Shown: positions 1-14,154 of the stretch, one piece after another
Layout of the letters: each line of letters begins with the position of its first letter
Numbering within the stretch: position 1 is the stretch's first letter
NCBI GenBank assembly: GCA_016946835.1
Contig: JACVTC010000092.1
Coordinates: forward strand, 107,501-171,500
Direction: 5' to 3'
Source of the DNA: Neocallimastix lanati (nom. inval.)
Taxonomy: Eukaryota > Neocallimastigomycota > Neocallimastigomycetes > Neocallimastigales > Neocallimastigaceae
DNA length: 64,000 nucleotides
The notes under the pieces: generated by a model
What the model was told of the DNA's origin: nothing
What the model saw: the letters and a program-made list of their open reading frames with translations, nothing else
Databases searched by the model: none
Program-made: the position numbers and the translations under genes

Positions 1-3000
1 AACTGGATATTGAGTTAAATCATTAAAGGAACGACCAGAAATAGTATTTAAAAACATTAAATAATCAAAATTAGATATTTTTCTATTTTGCCACATTTCA
101 GTCACCCAATGATATTTTTTAAAGATTTCATTAGGATTACCGTTTTCTTTATATTTCATATTAATAGGATGAAGATTAATAAGTTTTTGGAAGAATTTAA
201 AGCTCTCTTTAGAAATATGGAAATTAAAAAAAGTGCTATTATGATCGGTAAAGAAAATTTCTATAGCACTTCTTTTTAATAAATACCGACGAATATAAAT
301 ATCAACAATTTCTTCTAACTTCCACTGACGATCTCTTAATAATTCATTTTCAATGATTGCTGAAGAAATTGTACCTTCTTGTCCAGAATTAGTAATATTG
401 GTTACTACAGCTAAAGGATTTAAATAAAAGTAAAGGTTTTTAGATGTTAAAACTAAATAGCCACTAATTGTAGTAGTCAACATAACCAAATCACAATCAG
501 CCTTAAATATAATTTTTTCATTATCCTTATTATAGAAAAATCCTGAATTTAAGACCTCATTATCAGTTATAATACTCCATTTATCATTTTCACTAAGATC
601 ATCATCTAATTGTAAATTAGATGGAGAAGCTGAATTTATATTAGAATCAATCCCAGAATTACTTCCAAAGTCATTGTTACCATATTTTTCTCTCATTTTT
701 TCAAATTTACTCTTTCTCTTTTCGGTGGTTTTCGGTATTTTTAAGAATATTTTAGTTGAATCGGTTTTCACTTTATCACGATTAAAACTAGCATCTAAAT
801 GATCTTCAAAATCATAGTTTGGAATTAATCTTCTCCTTATACGGGATGAATTTTCTGTATAATCTAATTTCCATGTTAATGTTGAGTTTGTTTCAAAGAA
901 CCATAATCCTCTATCTCTTGACATTTCATGAATTAATCTATTCCAATTTTTTTCAATTAATCTGTTCTTATTATCATCTTTTGCTTTTGCTTTAATAATT
1001 TTTTCTATTTGATCATTTTTAATTTCAATCATTGTTTCATTTTCTTTTTGAATTCCTAAAAGTTCTTTCTTTTCAGTTTCATCAACCTTTTTACGAATAT
1101 TCAACATTACTTGGTTAATAGTTTTTTCAAAATTCTTACAAGATTCAAGTATAAGAGAGAAATATGATTCATCAAAAGCTTTTAAAGCTGGTTTATAAAC
1201 TTTTTCATTATACATATAAATTATTTTTTCATTCATTAAAGTTTGATACTCTTCTTCAGTAATTGATTGTTTATTAGTAAATGTATCATTTACACATGGT
1301 TTCAATTGAATTATTAATGGCCACCATAAATTGGTTAATCTGTAATTAATATCAGATAATTTGTCATAAAATAACTTCATATCATTTTCATTTTTATCTA
1401 AATTCTTATTACATATATCTAAGGCATTCATTAATAGACCCAAAGTTGAACACCATAATAAATAATCTATCTTTAAATCAGCAATATTTGTATCAAGAAT
1501 TTGCTTATAAATTTCTATAATAAATTCCCATATACATTTATTAAAAACATTAAGACCTGTATTTAAAAATCTAAATAATATTCTCACTAATTCACCATTT
1601 TTAGTCATAATCTTTATAAATTATAATATAACATTTATTTCATAATCAAAATATATATTAAAATATTTATAGAGTATATATTAAAATTTTAATTAGTCTA
1701 ATTTTTTAATAAATATATTAATTTTTTTTATGGATACTTATAAATTATTATTTTTATAATCTTTTTTATTAACAAATATATAAAATGAAATATTGAAAAA
1801 AAGAAAATACCTTGGACAAAAAATTAGCAGGAAGAGTCTTTTTTGCATTAATAATATTAATTAATGAATTTATTAATGTTTCACAGCATTCTCTTGACTC
1901 TTCCCATGGATTGGAGACATTAATGGATTCATTTATAATATTTTTTGACGAAGATGAAGAGATTTTTTTTAATACTATTATTATAAAAAGATTATTAAAA
2001 TTATATTATCTATTAATAAAGCTTTTTTTTTTTTTTTTTTTTTTTTTTGTTTTGTTTTCTTACTTTGAGAATTATAAAATAAATATATTAATAATAGTAT
2101 TTAATTAATATTAAATATTAAACTTACCTTTATTTTCAAATATTTGTATATCAAAAAAAGATTTAGAAACATTTGGTTCATTATTTTTTATTTTATTATA
2201 AATTTCTTCAAAATCAACATGATAAAAAAGCCAATCTTCAGTAAAATTAATTAAATGAATAATATTATCCTATTATAAATAAATATTAATTTATTAATTT
2301 AAATTTATTAAAACTATGGAATTTTAATATTTATATTATCTCTATAAATATATATTGAATCTCACAAGTTTTATGTAGGAATAAACTTTTGTTATTAATA
2401 CACCATCGTTAATCTTTTGAAGATATCTTTTTAAAATTTCCTTTACTCCTAAAAATGAATTTTTGTTATTAATTGAAAGATAAAAATAGGCAATGGAATA
2501 CAATTCTTGCCATGACTTTGTAATTTCAAATGAAGAATCTAGTAATATACAAAAAATTTCATTGATCATACTCCCTATTATATTTGAATTAGTATCTCCT
2601 TTGAAACTATGATCATTATTGTTTTCATTCAATTTGTATTTATTAAAGGTACCTTCAGGAATTAATGAAATTAATAATTTTGGCCATTCAGTATTTTTCA
2701 TAAATGCAATACAGTTATTTTCATTTATATTAAATAAAAAGAATAAATCTTCTAAGAATTTTACTTTTAATACTTCAAATTCATTTATTAAGCTTTGATT
2801 GTATTCTTTTTTTATTGAATTGACTTCATTATAAGAATCATTATCATCAGCATCATTATTAATATCTATATTATTATTTGTTTTAATGCTTTCATTATTA
2901 GAAGTAATATAATTATTGGATCTAATAATATTAATTTTCCTGTTATATTTATCTTGGTCTTGTGTGAGTTTCATTATTGGTTCGTTAATTAATTTTTTCT

Positions 3001-6000
3001 CTATATTTTCATCATTTTCATCATTTTTACTATTTTCATTATTTTCATTACTATCTTCTTTTTGTGGAGGTTTTATTACTTTAAATAACTTGTTCTTTTC
3101 ATTCTCATTATTTTCATCATTTTTATTATTTTCATCTATTTTCTCAGGTTCATCAACAATACGAGGATAATAATCTTCAAATTCATTATTAGAAATTAGT
3201 TCTAATTTAAGACCATCAGGAATAATCGACTTACCATATAAGTATTTTGAGTTTTGATTAGAAATTAAATATATTAAGAATTCTAAAATTTTTATATTTT
3301 TAATATCAGTATTTTTTAAATTTTTTAAAGTCATTTGTAAGAAATCACTTTCTGAATCACAGGTTAAATCTGTTTCTAAACACATTTCAAATAATTGAAA
3401 ACATACATCTTTAGTAAGAGGATATTCTTCTAATGATTGAATTAATATATTTGTATAACTACGCAATTTATCCTTCCATTTTTCATTAACATAATTAGCT
3501 CTTAATATAAAATTAATAATTTTCAGAGTACCAATACGACATTTGCAATTATCATTTCTGATTAATTTAATAAAAAAACTAAGATGCTTATATTTCACAA
3601 TATTAATTACAATGTTAATATCATTTTCATTTATTATTAAATTCTTTAATATTTGAAGCAATTCAGTGCAATGTTTATGATCATTACTTAATACAATAGA
3701 ATTAAGAATACATTCAAGTTCTTCAGGCGTTGAATCATTCTTTAAAAGCATTGTAATAATATTAAAGATAAGATTTCTAATAATTACTAAATCTTTTTTA
3801 TCATTAACACAATTAATAGTTTTATTTTCCTTGATTGGGATATAATAATAATACTTTTCTATTATTTTAAGGAAATAACCAACACCGAAGTTTTCTTTAC
3901 AAAATGTATAATGAATATTAATAAATTTTTTAAGAGCTGTATAATAATATATTTGAACATCAATTGAAGCCATTGCCCATAATTTAGCATTAAATAAAAG
4001 ATTATATAGTATATCAAATATTATTTCTTCATCATTAATACGTTCTGAAAAACTTTCAATCTCTTCATAGAGTTCAATGGTTAAAAAAGAATAATTAACA
4101 TAGTTATATAATAAATAATTAACAATAGCCATAAAATAACTTGTCTTTACAGTATTTTGATGAAATGAATCTGATAAAACTAAAAACGAAATAATTCTAA
4201 TAAATATTAATAGTCTTTCTTTTCCTTCATTAGCATTATAAATATCTTTTTTATCTATTTCACCAACGATGTTCTTACCATTAACTTGAATTAATGGCCT
4301 ATCAACAAAAGTAATTTGCTTTAAATTTATATGAAGAATTAAAGGAAGTAAAACATTAATACCTCCAAGAGAATTTAATGTATTTCTAATACACTTTGTA
4401 GAAGTTCTTGAAACCGAAAATAAATAAGCATGATTAACATTAATTGAATTATTATTTATTTGTAAGTTGTTAATAATATCAACAGAATTAGCATTAAATA
4501 TTTTAAAAAGATAATAGTATAATTTATATGAATCCTTTTTATTGGTATATAAATTATCATAATATTTTTCTCCATAATTTTTATTAAATAATACATTTAA
4601 AATATTATTTTTATTTAGTTCATTTGTATCCTGACCACCTGTTTTTAACTCGGTTTGGTAATCTGCATCATCACCAGTTATATCTGTTTCAGAAGCTTTA
4701 GGATGATAACAAATAAATAGAGACGAAAAAATCTCCTCATTTAAGACTTTAGAATATTTACTTAAAAATGATTCGGAGTAAACTATTGAATCTAATTCTA
4801 ATTCTTGATCCATACCAAGATTATAAATAGATGCAATGTTATACTCTGTAAATAAACAGTTAAATATATTAAAGGAAGCCATTTGTCCACATAAAGATTG
4901 ATATACATCTTGAATAGAAATTTCAGAAAAAGTATCAGATCTGCCCTTACAACCAATGTAACTTTGTTCGTAGTCACATACTTTAGGATACTTCACTTTA
5001 GTTACTTTATTTAACTTTCCATTTATATATAAGCTTAATCCAGAACGATTTCCCCAGAGTTTCGGTGAATCATGAACTATAGCAATATGATACCATTTAT
5101 TTGGCAAAAATTCATATCCATCTGAAATACTATATATTTCCTCTTTGTTATCGCGAGTAACATTAATATAAATACTACTTTCAATAAAAAATAATTCAAG
5201 TGCACTATAATGTTTACTATTCTTTTTGGATATAAAAGAAAATATACGAGGAAAATATTGATTATGATAAACAAATTCATGAAGATTTATTACCTTATTA
5301 TTTTTAATTATCAACTTCTTTTTTTTTGCTTCATTTGTATATTTAGAATTAGTTACACCTGAAGAAATTTCTTTAATATCAAAACTCTCTACTTTTATCC
5401 AAGTCATTATAGTATATCCTTCGGATAACGGCCATTCATTGATTTCTGGAATATAAATACCAGAATTTAATCCACTAAAATAGAAAAAATCAGAATCTCT
5501 ATTCTTAGTTTTCATAATTTCCAACAATGTTTCGATAAGTTTATTATAATAAAAAGGTAATAGTAATTTATTTTCATTATTTTCATTATTTTCATTATTT
5601 TCATTATTTTCATATAAATTCATATCAATATTAGAACTCAATTCTCCTTCAATAAGTGTACTATTTTCCTTAGAATTTTCACTTATTTTTTTGAATTTCA
5701 ATTTATTTTTTGAATTTTTACGTTTCATCATGATATCCCATCCATTTAATTGACTTCTAGCCATTATTCTTTCTTCATTTGATTTCTTTTCATTAACAAC
5801 ATCAATTTGACGAAGCATCTTAAACATTTGTTTAGCTTCTGGTATATTAATAGAAAATGAAGCTATAGTATATATTAGCTTTGTAATTTTATCAAGCATT
5901 GTTTGATTTTGAACATTTGGTAAAATTTCAGTTAATATCATTCCAACAAAAGATGCATTGCATAATTTCATAGTATTAATTTCATGAATTTCTGATAGTT

Positions 6001-9000
6001 TTTGCATTTGATCAATGATGAAATTTTTATGTTCAAAATTAGAATGTTTATAAATTTTAACAATTACTGGTAAAACATCAATATTTCTAATAATAGCTGG
6101 AGTATTTTCAATCCAAGAATCATTTTCAACCAACATACCAAACAGATAAATAATTGAATAATCATATTCCTTGTATTTACTGATATATTCATAAAGTTTT
6201 TCATATCCATCATATGTATTTTTAAAAATTTGTTTCAAATAATTATTACCAGATAATAATGAAGTAAATGTTTTAATAATAGAGGATAAAGCCTTTCTTG
6301 TAAAATAACTAAAATCATTTATTTTATTAAAGTTAGATATAGCATCATCTTCTTTAGCTAGGTATTTATTATTTTGTTGCGTTTGTTCATTTTGATTATT
6401 AGAATTAAAATTTATTGGTTTATCTTTAATTGTAATAACATTTTTATTAGCTTCAACGCATTCCATGTTATTTTCTTTCTTAATGTTGCTTCTTTCATTA
6501 TTATTATCTTTATTATATTCTTCTTTATCGTTATCAATTTTATCACTTTCTTCTTTAATAGATTCAACTTTTGAATTCTTTTGGGATGTTATATCTGACT
6601 TGAAAATATTTGTATTAATATTACTGTTAGTATTAGAAATAAAATTATTATCCTCTTTAATATGGACAGAAATAATTTCTATATCCGATAAATTATCAAT
6701 GTCATCTTTATTCATATCATCGTTTATATCTAATGACTTTTTATTATCCAAAATATTTGCTAAATCAGTCATTTTTGAATTTATTCGACCTTCTTCATTT
6801 AAAGGATCAGAATACCAAGAAGATGGTAAATTCTTATTTAATTCATTACTTAGATTTTCATTCTTTACTTCATTATTATTTTTATTATTTTCCACAATGG
6901 ATAATATATATTTTTTTTTTAGTTGCGTTGGAGTAACATAACTATATGGCTTCTTACCAACACTATCTTCAACTTCTTGATTTCTAAATGAAAATTTCAA
7001 CATCATCTTATTAATTTCTTTATCGGATAAATCTAGTGGATAATTCAAAATTGATTTTAGCTTATCCAATAATCCTGTTTCTAATAATATAATTTGAATT
7101 ATTCTTCCACGAGTATGATACAGTTGAAATTGCCTTAAAAGTTTTTGAATACCATTTAACAATTCAATAATTTTTTTAAATTGACCATATGTTGAGTAAA
7201 ATGTTGGTATAACATCAATGTACTTCTTTATTAAAAAATAAATAAGACTTTCATAGTACTCATTATTCATTACAATTAAATTATCACATTCTGTATTAAT
7301 ATTCTTACTTGAATTTAAGTTTGAAAAATTTATTCCAAATGATTTCATACTTGTAAATTTAAATTTTGAGGTAAGAATTTTTAATTTAGTTGACTTTAAA
7401 TCAAAATTACTTACGGTTGGTGTGGTTTTGTCCTCTTCCTTATCTTCTTCTTGTGTAGTCATTAAACAACTTTTAATACTTTCAATCATAGAAGAATCGA
7501 TATTATATAAATACCGAGTAGAAGAAATTAAAACATCTAAAGATACTGCTTCAAATAATTTTAATATATGATGAATAGAAAAATGAAATAAAGTATCAGA
7601 TGAAATATCATTATCACTTAAAAAGTTGAAAAGCATTTCCATTGTACTATTATCACTTAAAATATAAGATGTAATTGAATTGTCACCACTGAAAAAACCA
7701 TCTAAAAATAAAAGAATTGTCCACTTAATTGATTCTAATTTATTTTGTGTATTTATTATTTCAAGAGAATTTTCATTCTTACAATCTTTAGTTTTACTTA
7801 ATATTTTATTAAATAATGGAATTAAAACCTTAAGACAATCAATTTGACAAAGTGCTTGTTGTGTCTTAATTTTTTGAAAATGAATAATTTTTAATAGGGA
7901 ATAGATAACATCTTTTAATTCTGTATAGTTATCCTCGCATAAACCAATTAAAGATATTAATTTTTTACAAATAGATGTATTTGAATAATCATGAAGAGGA
8001 AGAGTAGCAAGATATATAACTAAATTTATAATAAGTTCATTCATAAGAATTTCTTCGGATTTACTTTTATTTGATTCACTTGCAGCAGATGAACTAACTA
8101 AGGATTCCGCCTTCATGCCAGCCAGAATACTAATATATTCTTTATTTTTCTTTTTTTTATCTACTTTTTTATTTCTTTCAATTATACTTATATGATAACG
8201 TTTAAAAAGTGCATCACCTAAGAAGCTATTACTATTATCATTAAGTATAACTTTTAGTATTGGTTTTCTATTATAAAAAATATCAGAAAATAATACATCC
8301 CATATTCTTAAATCTTCACATAAAGTTAAACACCATTTATGACGAAATTCAGGAGTGACGGATGTTGATTTTATTGTATAAAACTTTTTATGATTATCAA
8401 GCTTTAATATATTAAAGAAAAAGTTTATGATTAATATTTTTAATGTTGGAGAAATACTTTCTTCGATTTCTTCATTATATATAGCAGATCTTGAACTACT
8501 CATTGTCAACGAATCAATTGATCGTAGAATATTCAAATTATTAATTTTTGTTGGAACAAAAGAATTTTTATTTAAAGTAAAACTAATCAATGTCGTTATA
8601 ATAAATTTCCAAAATATATGATCAACTTTTTCTTGTGTATCTTCATTAGAATGCATATTTAACTCCAATGATAAAACAGATGTTTTAGGATTTGGAGAAA
8701 AAATAAATGACAAAAATAGTTGTTGAAAAAGAATTGAAATGAAATAATATTTTTTATCAATATTATTATACAAAGGAATTTCTAAAAGATCTGTTGAATT
8801 CTTTCTAAACAATGGTTGTTCTTGATCATTTTTCTTTTTAAAATCAATATATCTTTTTTTTGTAATATTTTCATTTAATTCTTGGTGAAACAATAATAAT
8901 TTTTCTATATTTGTATCGATTAATGACAATTCATTCACTTGATCTTGACTTCTAACATTCAAATTAATTGAATTTGATTGTGAATATGAAATCGAAGACT

Positions 9001-11647
9001 TTTCATTGTTATTTTGATAATCATTTGATAATGAAGATATTGAAGAAATAGATGATAATGAAGAAATTGAAAGCGTGGGTGAATGGAAATTATTTGAAAT
9101 CGTACCTAAAGTATTATTGTTTTTATTAGTATTTAATTTTTTATCTAAAATAGGCATAGATTTTAAAGATGTTGAAGAATTTTTATCATTTGCTATTGGT
9201 AATGGCTTTATCTGGGATATTGATCCTAGATGCTTAGATTGATCAAATTCCTTTATTCCTGAAAATGATGAGTATTTCAAATTATTAATTCCTTTAACCA
9301 TTGATACTGATGGATATTTTATATTATTAATTTCTCTAGCCCCTGGTGCGGATGGATATCTTGAATGATTAATTCCTTTAATTCCTGATGCTGATGGATA
9401 TCTGGAATGATTAATTTCTTTAACACCTGATGTTGATGGATATCTTTTATGATTAATTTCCTTAACTCCTGATGCTGAAGGATATCTTGTATGATTAATT
9501 TCTTTAACTCCTGATGTTGATAAATATCTAGATTGATTAATTTCTTTATGTCTTAAATTATCAAAGTCTTTATCATCACTATTATTACTATCATTTGGTG
9601 AAAAACTTAAATTTGTTTGAAATGAATTTTTAAAATTTGAAACTAAATTACAAAATGGATAATTAAAATTTTGAAATTCACTTAACTTTGAAGTAAAATA
9701 AAACTTTTGATTATTTTCATCACTTATTGATGACAGATGTACAGGAAATATTAATAAATTTTTGGGATAAAACTGAAAAGATTGATAGGAATTTGAACTT
9801 TTAGATGAAGAAAATAAATTAACTCTCGATTTTGTTGATGAAGATACAGACATAAAAGATTTAAAATTTTGAAAAATTGAAGAATTATAATTATCATCAT
9901 TTTGAAATTCCAAAGATTCATCTGATGCTTCAAAATTCATTCCATTTATAAAATTGTATCGTACATTGGTAACAAAATCAACCCATTCTAATATATTTGT
10001 AAGAGGATTTACTGTTTTTGATGATATTTCCAATTTCTTTGCATACTTCTGCATATCTACTGTAATTAAATAATTAATGATTCTCCACGAAAGAATTTGA
10101 ATATGAAATTCATACTGAATAAAATCCATCAAATTTGGATTATATTGTGAATTGTAAAAATCTTTATATTCTTCTTTTAAGAAGTACGGCCATTGAAGAT
10201 ATTCCATTAGCAACTCAAATCCTTGATGCTGATCAAAAAACATTGTCAAGCCAGTATTTACTAGTATCATTTCCCCTATTAAACTAAAACCTAACATTTT
10301 TATTATATATGTATGTTGAATTTCATACAATTTATCATCATTATTTGATTCAATGCTATTTTCGCTATTAATACTATTAAACATTTGTTCATTAAAATCA
10401 ATATTATACTCTTCTATTGACAATTCCTTTGTATGATTATATTCATTAAATTCTACTGATAATGGTGAAGATGATAATTCTTTATCTGATAAATTAACCT
10501 GATCTGCTGAATCAAACTGGTTAATAACAATACCACGATAATGAGTTAGATCATAGAGTAAATGAATTAAACTTTTTAATAATTGTTGTTTCTGTTTAAA
10601 TGATATTGATGAATAATAAGTTAAACTATCCTGGTTATTTGAGTTTTGTATCCAATTTTCTATATACTTTTTCCAAGGTTGATTATTATGATTAAATTTT
10701 ATGAAAATTGCCAAAATATATATTACACATTCATATATAATATCTTTATCCTTATAATTATTGTTATAATTATCAATATTATTATTATTACTTCCAGAAT
10801 TAGTGTTATGTGAGGCATGGCTATTTATATTCCTAGTATTATTATCATTATTAATAATACTATGAAATATACTATCTGAATTAAAATATTTATCAATTAT
10901 ATTATCAAAAATTGCTTGCATATATGAAAGAATATCCATTTGATTTAATTTTTTTCTATTTTCCTCAAATATTGAAAGTATTAAGATATGAGATAATAAG
11001 TTAATAATATTTCTATTTATCTTTACATGTTTAACCGTTGATAATAATTCCAACTTTTTCACTACATCATAAATTGCAATTTCGGGAAAATCTTTATAAA
11101 GACAGAATATTTCATCATTTACTTTACTATCATTAATAACTAAATTGTTTGCTGTTTCTGTAAAGCAATTTGTTTCATTATTAATCTTTATTTCAATTAC
11201 TGGGGTAGGTTCAATAATCCTACTACCTTTTTCTCTTAAAAATATGTCTTCAAATCCACTATCGAAATAGTCATTAACATAATAAAAGATGTCCTCATTG
11301 TCTCTATCTATATTATCAATTTCATACTTATATAAATTTTTAAAATTATTTTCTGATTCTAATACATTTCCTTCATGCAATACATTCTTAAATACTTTTA
11401 AATAATTTTGAAATTCTTTTAAATTTATAATTTGATATATAATTTTTTCAGAGTATCTATTATTATTTTCAATAGTTTGATTATTAATAGTATCCAATGA
11501 AGATTGTTCATATATTTTTTCTATATATGAATTCCATGCTAATTTTAATTTTGTATTTGAAAAGTTTATATCAATAATTTCTCCATAATTCAATCTTCCT
11601 TTTTTAGTTTTTTGATTAACTTTTACTATATGTTTAAACCATTCCAT
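1..11647 (-). CDS. Giant BEACH-domain protein, neurobeachin/LRBA/LvsA-like (3' end off window)
   Basis: Seen: four exons, 11647-2366, 2269-2128, 1974-1811 and 1611-<1, joined in frame by three GT-AG introns; 3733 codons are inside the window. Start is the ATG at 11645-11647. Residues about 2050-2275 form a ConA-like jelly-roll module (GYTIMTWIKVE, then KWYHIAIVHD, then LYINGKLNK), followed at about 2370-2570 by an armadillo/DUF4704-like helical block (GGINVLLPLI). Exon 4 encodes a PH-like domain (about 540-190) and the start of the BEACH domain, with NRKISNFDYLMFLNTISGR at the very edge. WD40 repeats are expected beyond position 1. Known of the family: cytosolic scaffolds in membrane trafficking, lysosome/endosome fusion or autophagy. 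Odd: long Asn/Ser/Glu-rich insertions and a 14-residue tandem repeat at about 698-809. The domain order fits the neurobeachin/LRBA/LvsA class better than the WDFY class, but the subfamily is uncertain without the C-terminus. Confidence 0.9.
1612..1810 (-). other. Intron 3 of the BEACH gene (199 nt)
   Basis: Donor GTATTT follows AAG; acceptor is TTATAAAG, then ATT ATG ACT. Phase 0. Exon 4 is open from 1611 to position 1 and carries the PH-BEACH region, which supports the join. Confidence 0.8.
1975..2127 (-). other. Intron 2 of the BEACH gene (153 nt)
   Basis: Donor GTAAGT is a consensus match; acceptor is TAATAG. Phase 1 (G|TA, encoding Val). The intron contains a run of about 20 A on the minus strand (2023-2048). 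Exon 3 (1811-1974) is serine-rich at its start and ends on a Lys codon. Confidence 0.85.
2270..2365 (-). other. Intron 1 of the BEACH gene (96 nt)
   Basis: Donor GTGAGA follows the Leu codon that ends exon 1; acceptor TAATAG precedes GATAATATTATT. Phase 0. Without splicing the frame stops at 2342-2344. Splicing restores an open frame into exon 2 (2128-2269). Confidence 0.85.
9217..9552 (-). repeat. In-gene tandem repeat, about 8 x 42 nt (14-residue unit)
   Basis: Consecutive units in the BEACH protein read approximately KEINHxRYPSxSGV, degenerating towards the C-terminal side. The unit is 14 codons, so copy-number change keeps the frame. It lies in a Ser/Asn-rich linker outside the predicted domains. 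Confidence 0.85.
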
Positions 11648-12086
11648 TTGCTGCTTAAATGCTTATACTATTAGTATGAATATATATATATATCAAAAAA
11701 TAAAGTAATTTTTATTTCAATTAATTTTAAACATTTAAATTAATTCTAAAATATAAATTTTTATGGAACTTTATTATATTGAATATTCATATTTATATAT
11801 ACATATATATATATTTAAATATATCTATTTTATTTACTTTAATATTTTATACTATTATACTATATTTGCTAAAATTAAAAAAATATTTATTTTATCTATA
11901 ATTTAAATATTTAGTAATTTTTAAATTAATTATTCATTAATTTACTTTCATTAATTAATTTAATTATTTAATATTGTTAATGCCATTTAGTCTATTATTA
12001 TTTCAAAATTGCATTTCTATTTACAAAAATAAAAAAATAAAATAAAGTAAAATAAATATATAGAGTAAAATAAAAATTAAAAATAA

Positions 12087-12118
<32 letters not shown>

Positions 12119-12880
12119 TCAAATTATAAAATCTTTCTACTATTTTATTTTTTTAATATTTTAATAGTATATAAATATTTAATATCATTTTAAAATGCTT
12201 CGATAATATTATTTTTATGAAAAACTATAAAAATTAAATATATATAAATTAACTATTAAAAATTTTTTATTTTCTTAGTATAATTAGTTTATATAATATA
12301 ACCAAAAGAAAAAAGTTTATTTATATATTTTCAATTATTTTTTGTATTTTCAATTTATGGTTTAATATAACAATAGTGAAGTATTATACTAAATAAATAA
12401 ATAAAAAATAGTTTAAGATCTATAATGGAGTAAAACATGTAAAAAAGTAGTAATAAAAATATAATATACTATACTATAATATACTATACTATAATATAAT
12501 ATATATAACAATATAAATAAAATAAAATAAAATGAAAATGAAAATAAAAAAAAATAAAAATAAAATAAAAATATAAAAAAAAATAAAAATAAAATAAAAA
12601 TAAAATAAAATAAAAATAAAATAAAATAAAATAAAAATAAAATGATAATATAAAATAAAATGAAAAGATAAAAAGCTTAAGTTAATCTAGATTTTTTAAA
12701 TAAAATGAAAATATAGTATATAGTCAAAATATTGAATATTAACAATAATATATAATAATAATTATATATTAAAAAAAAAAGTTTTTAATATTTTATGAAA
12801 TAAACTTTTTAATATTTAAATATTTTAATTTTATAATTTTTATAATTAATGGATAATACATTCGAAAAATATTTTAACTT
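11648..12880. other. A/T-rich spacer upstream of the BEACH gene
   Basis: No coding region seen. It holds the presumed BEACH promoter (divergent A/T-rich sequence from 11648), a TA dinucleotide run at about 12089-12113, ATACT/ATAAT short repeats at about 12465-12505, and an AAAAT/AAATA simple repeat at about 12510-12665. Confidence 0.6.
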
Positions 12881-13187
12881 ATAAAATTATTATTTTTTTT
12901 ACGAAGAAAGATAGAGCAAAAAAAAAAAAAAAAAATTAATATTGCTATAAAGGTGATACTTCAAGAGAAAAGTATCGAAATCAATATTACCTCCCTAAGT
13001 ATACTGAAAACAAGAATCGTCACCTATTTCAGTGATCATCTACTGTGAACAAGAGAAAAAAAAAAAGCCTTTACTCAAAGTAGAAACAGCATAAACTCCA
13101 AAAGGTCACTCCTTGAATCAATAATTGCTGCGTCGTTTTTTTTTTTCGCTCTATCTTTCTTCATAAAAAAAATAATAATTTTATTAG
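12881..13187. mobile_element. MITE-like inverted-repeat element or structured RNA locus (about 305 bp)
   Basis: Near-perfect terminal inverted repeats of about 40 bp: the left end contains ACGAAGAAAGATAGAGC (12901-12917) and the right end its complement with two changes (13148-13163), both flanked by matching A/T sequence. The interior (about 12945-13130) is much richer in G+C than its surroundings. It contains local complementarities such as GATACTT/AAGTATC, AGGTGA/TCACCT and TAATATTG/CAATATTA. No ORF. No clear target-site duplication. It could be a non-autonomous DNA transposon or an ncRNA gene with palindromic ends. Confidence 0.55.
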
Positions 13188-13424
13188 TATTTTTTTTTAA
13201 AAAATTTAATAACTATATATTATTGTGTATATTATCTTTAATTGTTATTTTATACTTCTATTAATTTTAATTTTTTAATTAAAGGTTCAAATTTTAATAT
13301 TATAATTTATATAATAATTAATCTATTAAAATATAATTGATTTATAAATTATATGTTAGAATACAATGAATTTAAAAATATGTGTCAAATAAATTAAATA
13401 TTTTATCTCGTTATTTTAATGGGA

Positions 13425-13510
13425 GAGGTCCAAAACGCCGGGGAGAGCGCGTTTCGGAACCGCACGTGAATAGATATAAGCCACATGTTTTTTGAGATGG
13501 CATATTATAT
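13425..13510. repeat. Small GC-rich island with dispersed-repeat motifs
   Basis: Contains GCGTTTCGGAA, CACGTGA, GATATA and GCCACA in close order. The same set of motifs recurs at 23620-23840 and, more loosely, at 32920-33300. No ORF. Confidence 0.4.
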
Positions 13511-13565
13511 ATAAATTTTTTTATATAAATAAATAATTAAATAATAATTAATTAAATAATTTATT

Positions 13566-13885
13566 TTATAATAATTTCATAATTTAATATATATTTGATA
13601 ATAAAAAATAAAAAAATAAAAAATAAAAAAATAAAAAAAAAAAAAAATAAAAAAATAAAAAAATAAAAAAATAAAAAAAATAAAAAAATAAAAAAAATAA
13701 AAAAATATAAAAAATAAAAAAAATTAAAAATAAAAAAAAAATAAAAAAAATAAAAAAGATTAAAAAAATAAAATACAAAAAAAATAAAATAAAATATTTT
13801 CATTTTTATTTATATTTATAACTGTAATTTTTTATTATATAAATAAATAAATAAATAATAATTAAATAAATATTTTATTTTATAA
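13566..13885. repeat. A-rich low-complexity tract and first copy of a local tandem unit
   Basis: 13600-13790 is almost pure A with single T. Then follows a segment containing TATTTATAACTGTAATTTTT that recurs at about 19155-19240 and 19300-19340, on the far side of copia 1. Copia 1 therefore landed in a short tandem array of roughly 120-140 bp units. Confidence 0.6.
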
Positions 13886-13890
13886 TAAAA

Positions 13891-14154
13891 TTTTGTTTAT
13901 AAAATATTTTATTGATTAAAGTTTATTTATTTAATATGAGTAATTACTTGATTTTTAAAATTTATGAGATTACATTTGTATTTATACTATTTGTGGCTAA
14001 ATAAAAATATAACGAGAAATTATTACATAATATATTTCATTGTATTTAAGCTTAACAACGAGTTCGTTGTATTATAAAAGTATCTTTTAATTTATTTAAT
14101 ACACATAAATTATTTTAATATAAATTTAATATATTTTTCTTTTGTATTCTAACA
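13891..14154 (-). repeat. 3' LTR of copia 1
   Basis: 264 bp; a G at the site where the 5' LTR has an A (within the segment after GTTGTATTATAAAA) is the only difference seen. The sense strand starts TGTTAGAATAC. The pol stop codon TAG overlaps the first bases of this LTR (14149-14151). Confidence 0.92.

Noticed and set aside
1812-2108. 98-codon plus-strand frame
   Set aside because: Opposite strand of BEACH exon 3 and intron 2; includes a T run.
12089-12113. TA repeat as a regulatory element
   Set aside because: Ordinary dinucleotide run in A/T-rich spacer.
12945-13130. A spliceosomal snRNA (U1, U2, U4, U5 or U6)
   Set aside because: None of the diagnostic snRNA sequences I know are present on either strand.
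13561-13803. 80-codon Phe-rich frame
   Set aside because: Translation of an A-rich homopolymer tract.
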